This document shows, piece after piece, positions 26,167 through 33,073 of a stretch of 48,268 bases of DNA. The notes beneath the pieces are model-generated. The model was not told the origin of the DNA. It did not search any database and saw nothing but the letters and a program-made list of their open reading frames with translations. Numbering within the stretch: the stretch's first letter is position 1; every line of letters begins with the position of its first letter. This stretch comes from Neobacillus niacini. GTDB taxonomy: Bacteria; Bacillota; Bacilli; Bacillales; Cytobacillaceae. The translations under genes were made by a program, and so were the position numbers. The DNA lies in NCBI RefSeq assembly GCF_019749295.1, contig NZ_JACWFG010000025.1, forward strand, positions 27,661 to 75,928. Reading direction: 5' to 3'.

Positions 26167-26400
26167 GACATTTGTCCTTCGTACCGTTTATGAAGGACAA
26201 ATCACTTGTTTCAGAGGAGACATATGTCCTTCATCCCGCTTATGAAGAATAAATCTCTTATTCCAAAGGTGACATATGTCCTTCATCCCGCTTATGAAGG
26301 ACAAATCTCTTGTTCCAGAGGCGAGATTTGTCCTTCATCCCGCTTATGAAGGACAAATCTTTTGTTCCAAGAGGGACATATGTCCTTCATACCACCTGAC
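26167..26400. repeat. 52-bp palindromic tandem repeat array C (4 full units plus a partial fifth)
   Basis: Units begin at 26167, 26219, 26271, 26323 and 26375, exactly 52 bp apart. Each contains ATTTGTCCTTC or ATATGTCCTTC, CCCGCT or a variant, then GAAGGACAAAT, so the arms pair. The sequence family is that of array A at the left edge, and the period is identical. It lies between the 3' end of the sigma-54 activator gene and the control region of the amylopullulanase gene, both on the minus strand. Confidence 0.94.
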
Positions 26401-26522
26401 ATGGGTGAGCACGGAACATTGGGAAAGATTCCAACGTTTCTGCACCATTAAAAGCGTTTTCGAAATAATAAGCCAAAAATCAGCTAGCTTAGTAATGGGG
26501 ACCCGCACATTTTATAGATAAC

Positions 26523-27896
26523 TTAATTACTTATCAAATCAGAGCAATATTTTCTAATTAGGTTTGCTGCTTTTGTTTGGCTGATGCCGAGGTCGTTTGC
26601 TACTTTTCTAGAAGATTTGTACGTTTGAAAGGACCTTCTAATAAAGGTTCTCTTCGTTTCATCAAGCGCTTTATCCAACGAGTTTGGAAGGGCGAGCTGC
26701 GTAACCTGTCCGACACTTTCATTGATAATATCTGGTATATCGGCGAGTTGAATAATGGAATTGCTTACGATTACTAAACGTTCCATTAAATTTTCAAGCT
26801 GACGGATATTGCCTGGCCAGGAATAGTGAATAAGAATATTCAGGCATTCATCGGAAATCACTTTATTTTCATTATATTTTTGATTAAATTTATTTAAAAA
26901 GTTATAAATAAGCGGAACAATATCTTCCTTTCTTTCCGATAACGGCGGTAAATGAATATCAATTACATTCAAACGGTAAAATAAATCTTCGCGAAATGCT
27001 TTGTCTTTCACCAAATCAGCTAAGTTTTTGTTGGTTGCTGCCATAATTCGAATATCCACTTTTTTTACTTTATTGCTTCCGACCGGAATAAATTGCTTCT
27101 CCTGAATGACCTGCAGAAGTTTTGCCTGTACAGATAGAGGCATTTCCCCGATTTCATCTAAAAATAAAGTACCGCCATTTGCTGCTTCAATCAGTCCTTG
27201 TTTCCCCAAATGACTTGCACCGGTAAAGGCCCCTTTTGCATAGCCGAACAGCTCTGACTCTAATAATTCCTCAGGAATAGCCGCACAGTTGATGGCTAGA
27301 AATGGTCCATTTTTCCGTCTGCTAATCTTATGGATATATTGAGCCAGCACGCTCTTTCCTGTTCCAGACTCTCCTAAAATAAGAATATTTGAATCTGTCG
27401 GTGCTACTTTTTTGCAAAACTCTAAGATACTCTTAATCTTACCGCTATTTGTAATAATTTGAGATCCATCGCTTATCTCTTGAGTTAATTTTGACTCAAC
27501 CTTCTCTTCCTTCGCCTTCATCATCTTAATCGTTTCTACCTGAGTTGATGTGATCACAACGAGATCAATTTCTCCGTTTTCGTTTAAGATTGGCACCGCA
27601 GAGGTCATTAACTCAGCCCCGATATTTGTGACCTGCCTCATATAGCATGGCTCTTTCCTTCTGTAAACTTCTGGTACAATCGAAGGCTTCCAATAACCTT
27701 TCTCGAACAGTTCGACATTGAATTTTCCAATCACATCTGTTGGTTTAAGCCCATAGTGCTTTTCACAAACCTGATTGACATAAAGAATTCGCTTTTCGCC
27801 ATCAAGGACGAAGATTTCGTCAGAGGAGTGATCTAGAATCTTTAATAGAGTTTGTACAGTCATTTCAACATTGCCTGTGTGTTTAGATATTTTCAT
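26523..27896 (-). CDS. sigma-54-dependent activator with PAS sensor domain
   Basis: 457-aa bacterial enhancer-binding protein. An N-terminal PAS domain (about 15-120) is followed by the AAA+ domain: Walker A GESGTGKS (175-182), GAFTGA loop (222-227) that contacts sigma-54, Walker B LFLDEIGE (244-251). A C-terminal Fis/TyrR-type HTH (about 415-457, KVANDLGISQTKAANLI) binds DNA. The architecture matches RocR-like activators; there is no receiver, so a small effector probably acts on the PAS domain. It is divergent from the Rieske cluster, which has a matching -24/-12 promoter and an upstream inverted repeat, so it almost surely controls that cluster. AGAGAGGG precedes ATG. Confidence 0.94.
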   Translation of the reverse strand: MKISKHTGNVEMTVQTLLKILDHSSDEIFVLDGEKRILYVNQVCEKHYGLKPTDVIGKFNVELFEKGYWKPSIVPEVYRRKEPCYMRQVTNIGAELMTSAVPILNENGEIDLVVITSTQVETIKMMKAKEEKVESKLTQEISDGSQIITNSGKIKSILEFCKKVAPTDSNILILGESGTGKSVLAQYIHKISRRKNGPFLAINCAAIPEELLESELFGYAKGAFTGASHLGKQGLIEAANGGTLFLDEIGEMPLSVQAKLLQVIQEKQFIPVGSNKVKKVDIRIMAATNKNLADLVKDKAFREDLFYRLNVIDIHLPPLSERKEDIVPLIYNFLNKFNQKYNENKVISDECLNILIHYSWPGNIRQLENLMERLVIVSNSIIQLADIPDIINESVGQVTQLALPNSLDKALDETKRTFIRRSFQTYKSSRKVANDLGISQTKAANLIRKYCSDLISN

Positions 27897-27948
27897 TGGC
27901 TAGCCCTCTCTTTTGAAAGTGAGTTGTTTTTGCTTCAATTTCCGTAAC

Positions 27949-27970
27949 AATGAGTCAATTTTAACTCATT
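27949..27970. promoter_or_regulatory. candidate enhancer (UAS) for the sigma-54 activator
   Basis: AATGAGT (27949-27955) and ACTCATT (27964-27970) form an inverted repeat with an 8-nt spacer. Its centre is about 98 bp upstream of the predicted sigma-54 start site, a usual enhancer distance. The half AACTCATT recurs at 33004-33011 before the BCCT gene. Confidence 0.6.
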
Positions 27971-28030
27971 TATTCGTAATATTCAGCAAATTTTTATAAT
28001 AAGTTCTGTATGTTTCTTGATTTAACAACA

Positions 28031-28048
28031 TTGGCACAATACTTGCAT
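28031..28048 (+). promoter_or_regulatory. sigma-54 (-24/-12) promoter of the Rieske/carnitine-like cluster
   Basis: TTGGCACAATACTTGCAT matches the consensus TGGCACN5TTGCA fully, with GG (28033-28034) and GC (28045-28046) 12 bp apart. The start site would be near 28058, 70 nt before the first gene. Confidence 0.92.
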
Positions 28049-28128
28049 TAGAAAGTGTATGAATCATTTATTATTTGTTTCGTTGGTGAAGGATGCGAGT
28101 TAGCCAACAAACTATTGGGAGGGACTTT

Positions 28129-29169
28129 ATGGGAGATCAGCGAGAAACATTTGATATTACCATTATCGGCGGAGGGCCAGTTGGTTTATTTACTGCCTTC
28201 TATGCAGGAATGCGCCAAGCTTCCGTAAAAGTAATCGAAAGTCTTCCTCAATTAGGTGGACAATTGTCTGCGTTGTACCCTGAAAAATATATTTATGATA
28301 TTGCTGGGCTTCCAAAGGTGAGAGCAGGAGAGCTCATTGATAATTTAATGACGCAGATGAATCAGTTTGAACCAACACTTTGCTTAGAGGAATCCGTTGA
28401 AAGCATCACCCGGCTTGCAGATCAGTCTTTTGCGATCTTAACGAACAAAGGAACTCATTATACGAAAGCAGTCATCATTACTGCTGGAAATGGTGCATTC
28501 CAGCCGCGGAAGCTGAAACTGCCGGGCGAAGAAAAATTTAAAAGCGCTAATATCCACTATTTCGTTCAGGATTTAAATCAATTTTCCGGACGAAGGGTTG
28601 CTGTATTTGGGGGTGGTGATTCTGCGGTGGATTGGGCGTTAATGCTTGAACCAATAGCTGAAAGAGTATACCTCATTCATAGGAGAGATAAGTTCCGTGC
28701 CCATGAACACAGTGTTGAATTGCTGAAAAAATCAAAAGTAGAGGTTTTAACACCGTATGTTCCAGTCGAACTAATAGGAGAAAACAAGGTAGAAAAGGTC
28801 GCTTTGACAGAAGCGAACAGCGGCAAGTCAATGGAAATTGAAGTAGATGATATCCTTGTCAATTACGGATTTGTCTCCTCACTCGGACCGATAAAAGACT
28901 GGTGTTTGGAGATCGAAGGGAATTCAATTGTAGTCAATTCCAAAATGGAAACAAATATAAAAGGTATTTATGCTGCAGGGGATATTTGTACGTATAAAGG
29001 AAAAGTAAAGCTGATTGCCAGCGGTTTTGGGGAAGCGCCGACAGCTGTAAGTAATGCGAAGGTCTACCTGGATCCAGATTCCAAAGTACAGCCCCTGCAT
29101 AGTACGAGCATGATGGAGAAAAAAGCAAAAAGCAATAAAGATACGAAGGACCAGGTAGTAAGAGTTTAA
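28129..29169 (+). CDS. TrxR-like ferredoxin-NADP(+) reductase (YumC type)
   Basis: 346-aa FAD/NAD(P)H flavoprotein. FAD motif GGGPVGL (about 14-20) and NADPH motif VAVFGGGDSAVDWA near 155-170; the second FAD motif is GIYAAGDIC. The CxxC pair of thioredoxin reductases is absent, as in the YumC-type ferredoxin-NADP reductases of bacilli. ATG at 28129 is chosen over 28093 because GGGAGGG stands 5 nt before it. It is the first gene after the sigma-54 promoter and probably supplies electrons, through a ferredoxin not encoded here, to the Rieske oxygenase next door. Proteobacterial carnitine oxygenases use a different reductase type (FMN plus plant-type 2Fe-2S), so this pairing is unusual. A tail of about 25 charged residues extends beyond the fold. 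Confidence 0.9.
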   Translation: MGDQRETFDITIIGGGPVGLFTAFYAGMRQASVKVIESLPQLGGQLSALYPEKYIYDIAGLPKVRAGELIDNLMTQMNQFEPTLCLEESVESITRLADQSFAILTNKGTHYTKAVIITAGNGAFQPRKLKLPGEEKFKSANIHYFVQDLNQFSGRRVAVFGGGDSAVDWALMLEPIAERVYLIHRRDKFRAHEHSVELLKKSKVEVLTPYVPVELIGENKVEKVALTEANSGKSMEIEVDDILVNYGFVSSLGPIKDWCLEIEGNSIVVNSKMETNIKGIYAAGDICTYKGKVKLIASGFGEAPTAVSNAKVYLDPDSKVQPLHSTSMMEKKAKSNKDTKDQVVRV

Positions 29170-29201
29170 TAAAATGAATCTATTTTATGGGGGAAAAAAT
29201 A

Positions 29202-30284
29202 ATGGCTTATAACCAAGTGCAAAATGCAACAAATCGTACATTTGAAAGATCGTTACCATATGACAAATATACTGACCCAAAAGTGTTGGAAAAAGAAATG
29301 GATCTTGTTTTTTCAAAATCATGGCAGCTAGTAGGACATGTTAGCCAGGTAGAAAAGCCAGGAGACTTTTTTACCGTTGATGTAGCAGGAGAGCCGATTA
29401 TTGTAAACCGAGGAAAAGATGAAGTGATACGCGCTTTTTACAATGTTTGTCCGCACCGTGCGACAAAGCTTGAAAGAACAGAGGCTGGAAACAAGAAAAT
29501 CTTGCAATGCGGGTATCATGGCTGGACCTTCAAGCTTGATGGTCAGTTGAATAAAGCGCCTAACTTTCGAGGAGAAGATGCGGCTTGTGTGAAGGATGCA
29601 TGTTTACGATCTGTCTCCATCGGTATTATGGAATCATTAATTTTCGTAAATCTTGATGATAATGCAAAGCCGTTAAGCGAGTCATTTGGTGACTTTTTTG
29701 AAAAATTGAGCAAGTTCCCATTCTTAAGTGAGTTGAAAAGAACTCATCAAAGAACTCGTGTGGTCAAAGCAAACTGGAAAGCTTATATCGACAACTATTT
29801 AGAATGCGACCATTGCCATGTTGCCCATCCAGGTTTCGTTGCAGCCCTGGATATGAATGATTACCAAATCATTACCTGTGACAATTATTCGATCCAAGGG
29901 ACTGTGGTAAAACCAGATAAAAAATATGGAAGTGTTAGCCTAGATGAAGCCGAAATGCAGGGCGGTTCGTTTTACTGGTTATGGCCGAATTTAATGGTGA
30001 CCATCTATCCAGGTCCTGGTAATATGGCGACCATTCAAATGATCCCAATTGATCACGAAACATCCTTAGCTGTCTATACCTACTATTTCCGCGATGAAAA
30101 CCTGACTCAAGATGAAAAAGACTTAGTAGCATTTGCGGAGCAAGTTCGTCAAGAAGATATCGAGCTTGTAGAACTGGAGCAAATTGGTTTCCGTTCTCGT
30201 GCTTTTAATAAAGGCAGATATTCATCCTCAGAAAAAGCAATATTACAATTTCATGAAATGGTATTGGAGGCCCTCAATGAGTAA
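29202..30284 (+). CDS. Rieske oxygenase, probable carnitine/quaternary-amine monooxygenase alpha subunit
   Basis: 360-aa ring-hydroxylating-type oxygenase. Rieske 2Fe-2S ligands: C83-x-H85 in NVCPHR and C103/H106 in QCGYHGW. Mononuclear iron site: H204 and H209 in NYLECDHCHVAHP, with D319 likely the third ligand. At the bridging position, where most Rieske oxygenases have Asp, this protein has Glu (E201); that Glu is a hallmark reported for carnitine oxygenase CntA (E205), whose numbering is close. Start at 29202 rather than 29187 because GGGGG lies 8 nt before it. It overlaps the aldehyde dehydrogenase by 8 nt. With the neighbours, carnitine is the best substrate guess: oxidation at C4 would release trimethylamine and malic semialdehyde. 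Glycine betaine is the main alternative. Confidence 0.85.
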   Translation: MAYNQVQNATNRTFERSLPYDKYTDPKVLEKEMDLVFSKSWQLVGHVSQVEKPGDFFTVDVAGEPIIVNRGKDEVIRAFYNVCPHRATKLERTEAGNKKILQCGYHGWTFKLDGQLNKAPNFRGEDAACVKDACLRSVSIGIMESLIFVNLDDNAKPLSESFGDFFEKLSKFPFLSELKRTHQRTRVVKANWKAYIDNYLECDHCHVAHPGFVAALDMNDYQIITCDNYSIQGTVVKPDKKYGSVSLDEAEMQGGSFYWLWPNLMVTIYPGPGNMATIQMIPIDHETSLAVYTYYFRDENLTQDEKDLVAFAEQVRQEDIELVELEQIGFRSRAFNKGRYSSSEKAILQFHEMVLEALNE

Positions 30285-31728
30285 AATTATCAGTGAATTA
30301 ACGTTAACGAAACAGTTCCTAATGATCAATGGTCTAAAAGTAGAGACACCGACATATGCACCACTTCGCTCCCCGTATTCAGGAGAGGAAATAGCTCAGA
30401 TTGCGATGGCAGATAAAGAGTACACAAAAATAGCGATTGATGCTGCCTACGAAGCACGTGGAGTAATGGCGAAAATGCCTGCCCATCAGCGGGCAGAGAT
30501 TTTGGAAAATGTTGTTTCTCTTTTAAAAGAAAGAGCAGATGAAGCAGCTGAGATTATTACACGTGAGTCCGCAAAACCGATTATGTTCTCCAAGGCAGAA
30601 GTGGGAAGAACCATTGAAACATATAAATTTGCAGCAGAAGAAGCAAAACGAATTCATGGCGAAACGATTCCTTTCGATGCAGCGCCAGGCGGTGTTGGCC
30701 GATTCGGATATACAGTAAGAGAACCGATTGGAGTAATCGGTGCCATCACACCCTTTAATTTTCCGATGAACCTTGTCGCCCATAAAGTAGGTCCGGCGAT
30801 TGCTGCAGGAAACACGATTGTCTTAAAACCTGCTTCACAGACACCGCTTTCTGCGCTCTTTATCGCTGAACTCTTTGAAGAAGCAGGTCTTCCAGCTGGC
30901 GCACTAAATGTTGTGACAGGCCCTGGTGGAACAGTAGGGGAAGCAATTGTGGAAGATTACCGAGTGAATATGGTTACCTTTACGGGAAGCCCGAGCGTAG
31001 GAATTGGTATCCGCAGTAAAGCTGGATTAAAAAAGACAACATTGGAGCTTGGTTCCAATTCAGCATTAATTATTGATAAAGGCATTGATATTGATCAAAT
31101 TATCGACCGCTGTATCCTGGGAGCATTCTCTAACCAAGGACAGGTGTGTATTTCCTTACAGCGAGTTTATGCTCATGAAGAGGTTTATGAAGAATTTGTA
31201 ACGAAATTCACGGCAGCGACCAAGCAATTGAAAATGGGCGATCCATTTGATCCGGAAACCTATATTTCGTCATTAATTTCAAAGAGTGAAACAGAACGTG
31301 TAGCAGGCTGGATTGGCGAAACAGAAGGCAGTACTGCCAACATCGCGGCAGGAGGAAAGATGGTGGATGGTATACTTGAGCCAACGATTATAACCGATGC
31401 GGACCACGATTTAAAGGTCTCTTGTCAGGAAGCCTTTGCACCGGTGGTTGTTGTGAATAAAGTAAGTTCAGTAGAGGAAGCGATAAAAGAAGTAAATAAC
31501 TCTCGCTTTGGACTTCAGGCTGGTATATACACAAATAATGTGAAAAATGCTCTTTTTGCCTCACAGGAATTACATGTAGGCGGAGTTATAATAAATGACA
31601 TACCAACATTCCGTGTTGATCAGATGCCTTACGGCGGAGTAAAAGAAAGTGGTACAGGGCGTGAGGGAATTAAGTATGCGGTGGAAGAAATGACTGAAAT
31701 GAAAATGGTTGTCTGGAATCATAGCTGA
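30277..31728 (+). CDS. aldehyde dehydrogenase, proposed malic semialdehyde dehydrogenase
   Basis: 483-aa NAD(P)-dependent aldehyde dehydrogenase. Catalytic Cys in NQGQVCISLQR (C291), general-base Glu in LELGSNS (E257), oxyanion Asn in PFNFPMN (N161). ATG at 30277 follows GGAGG by 6 nt and overlaps the Rieske stop codon; the longer open frame from 30184 only runs inside the oxygenase gene. Translational coupling to the oxygenase suggests it oxidises the aldehyde that enzyme releases. If the substrate is carnitine, the aldehyde is (R)-malic semialdehyde and the product D-malate. The family is broad, so sequence alone does not settle this. Confidence 0.87.
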   Translation: MSKIISELTLTKQFLMINGLKVETPTYAPLRSPYSGEEIAQIAMADKEYTKIAIDAAYEARGVMAKMPAHQRAEILENVVSLLKERADEAAEIITRESAKPIMFSKAEVGRTIETYKFAAEEAKRIHGETIPFDAAPGGVGRFGYTVREPIGVIGAITPFNFPMNLVAHKVGPAIAAGNTIVLKPASQTPLSALFIAELFEEAGLPAGALNVVTGPGGTVGEAIVEDYRVNMVTFTGSPSVGIGIRSKAGLKKTTLELGSNSALIIDKGIDIDQIIDRCILGAFSNQGQVCISLQRVYAHEEVYEEFVTKFTAATKQLKMGDPFDPETYISSLISKSETERVAGWIGETEGSTANIAAGGKMVDGILEPTIITDADHDLKVSCQEAFAPVVVVNKVSSVEEAIKEVNNSRFGLQAGIYTNNVKNALFASQELHVGGVIINDIPTFRVDQMPYGGVKESGTGREGIKYAVEEMTEMKMVVWNHS

Positions 31729-31735
31729 TTAGAAA

Positions 31736-31784
31736 AGCGCAAGCTTCCTTTGCACAAATCTGCAAGAAGATGGACTGCTTGCGC
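31736..31784. repeat. decayed AGCGCAAGC intergenic inverted repeat
   Basis: AGCGCAAGC and GCTTGCGCT flank about 30 nt. It resembles a short palindromic repeat family common in Bacillus intergenic DNA. It lies within the catabolic operon and could partly attenuate or process the transcript. Confidence 0.55.
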
Positions 31785-31844
31785 TAGACAATTCTTTAGG
31801 TTCAATGATACAAATTTTGATATGATAAAAGGGAGTTTTTTATT

Positions 31845-32927
31845 GTGAAAAATCTAAAAATTGCGGTAATTGCTGGTGACGGTGTTGGACCAGAAGTGAT
31901 TAACGAGGGGATCAAGGTTTTAAATAAAGTAGCCAGCATCGATTCAACTTTCCAATTCGACTTTACCTATTTTCCATGGGGGTGTGAATTTTATTCGAAA
32001 CATGGAAAAATGATGGAAGATGACGGCGTTGAGCAGCTAAAAGAGTTTGATGCCATATATTTGGGGGCAGTTGGTTTTCCCGGCGTCCCTGACCACATTT
32101 CATTGTGGGATTTATTACTAAAAATTAGAAAAAGCTTTGATCAGTATGTGAATATACGTCCCGTGACTTTATTAAAAGGGGCGAAAACAGCCTTGAATGA
32201 TGTGAACAGGGAAGATATTAATATGCTGTTCATCCGTGAAAACAGTGAAGGTGAATATTCTGGTGCTGGCGATTGGCTGTTTAAAGGACAAGATCACGAA
32301 GTGGTTTTACAAAACAGTGTTTTTTCCAGAAAGGGAACAGAGCGGATTATCCGATATGCATTTGAAACGGCAAAAAAAGAAGGAAGGTCGCTGACAAGTA
32401 TATCGAAGGGAAACGCCTTGAATTATTCAATGGTCTTTTGGGATCAGGTTTTTGAAGAAGTGAGTGCTGAGTATCCTGAAGTAAAAACTGCATCCTACCT
32501 TGTCGACGCAGCGGCAATGCTGATGATTAAAGATCCGAAGCGATTTGAAGTGGTCGTCACATCCAACCTTTTTGGTGACATTCTGACCGATTTAGGTGCG
32601 GCCATTGCCGGAGGAATTGGGCTGGCTGCAGGGGCAAATATTAATCCGGAAAGAGACTATCCATCCATGTTTGAGCCTATCCATGGGTCTGCACCTGACA
32701 TTGCAGGACGAGGTATTGCGAATCCGTTAGCAACGATATGGTCGGCAAGTCAGATGCTCGACTTTTTCGGCTATGAAGCATATGGAAAGATGGTGCTTGA
32801 AGCGATTGAAAAGCTATTGGTAGAAGGCGAAGTGCTAACACCAGATATGAATGGTACGGCCTCGACGTCTGAAGTAGCAGACAAGATTATTGAAATTATT
32901 GAATCTACTATTTCATCAAAGGTGTAA
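31845..32927 (+). CDS. D-malate / tartrate dehydrogenase (decarboxylating)
   Basis: 360-aa beta-decarboxylating dehydrogenase of the isopropylmalate/isocitrate family. It follows E. coli DmlA and B. subtilis YcsA closely: HGKMMEDD, GAVGFPGVPDHISLW, FDQYVNIRPV, RENSEGEYSG, VVTSNLFGDILTDLG and FEPIHGSAPDIAG. VPDHISLW marks the D-malate/tartrate branch rather than LeuB. The reaction is D-malate to pyruvate plus CO2, using NAD. It starts with GTG, with AAAAGGGAG about 10 nt upstream. In this cluster it would take the D-malate formed by oxidising malic semialdehyde, the strongest contextual sign that the pathway is carnitine rather than betaine. Confidence 0.9.
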   Translation: MKNLKIAVIAGDGVGPEVINEGIKVLNKVASIDSTFQFDFTYFPWGCEFYSKHGKMMEDDGVEQLKEFDAIYLGAVGFPGVPDHISLWDLLLKIRKSFDQYVNIRPVTLLKGAKTALNDVNREDINMLFIRENSEGEYSGAGDWLFKGQDHEVVLQNSVFSRKGTERIIRYAFETAKKEGRSLTSISKGNALNYSMVFWDQVFEEVSAEYPEVKTASYLVDAAAMLMIKDPKRFEVVVTSNLFGDILTDLGAAIAGGIGLAAGANINPERDYPSMFEPIHGSAPDIAGRGIANPLATIWSASQMLDFFGYEAYGKMVLEAIEKLLVEGEVLTPDMNGTASTSEVADKIIEIIESTISSKV

Positions 32928-32934
32928 AAATAAA

Positions 32935-32971
32935 TGAAATCATATGAGGGGATATCCTTCATATGATTTCA
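32935..32971 (+). terminator. hairpin after the D-malate dehydrogenase gene
   Basis: A perfect 13-bp stem, TGAAATCATATGA with its complement, encloses an 11-nt loop. No clear T-run follows, so it may be a weak terminator or RNA-end protector before the transporter gene. Confidence 0.6.
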
Positions 32972-33032
32972 GATTATTCTTAAAATCAGCAACTAATTCA
33001 ATGAACTCATTTACGATTTTTTTACCATATTT

Positions 33033-33046
33033 AGAAATCGCTTACA
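33033..33046 (-). promoter_or_regulatory. cre site before the BCCT transporter gene
   Basis: The minus strand reads TGTAAGCGATTTCT, a full match to the cre consensus, 28 bp before the start codon. The surrounding 17-mer is identical to that at 26004-26020. Confidence 0.65.
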
Positions 33047-33073
33047 TTTAAAAATCAATAAAGGAGTGTTTGT

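Noticed and set aside
26167..26400. CRISPR array
   Set aside because: The 52-bp units repeat end to end with only minor changes and are internally palindromic. There are no distinct unique spacers and no cas genes nearby.
26276..26521. Plus-strand 81-aa open frame
   Set aside because: Its N-terminal half is translated array C and there is no Shine-Dalgarno sequence.
29202..32927. Glycine betaine demethylation cluster
   Set aside because: The Rieske/BCCT pair would fit, but a D-malate dehydrogenase and a semialdehyde-type dehydrogenase have no place in betaine demethylation, and no dimethylglycine or sarcosine oxidase genes are present. Kept only as an alternative.
31845..32927. 3-isopropylmalate dehydrogenase (leuB)
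   Set aside because: VPDHISLW and FDQYVNIRPV belong to the D-malate/tartrate branch, and no leucine genes are nearby.
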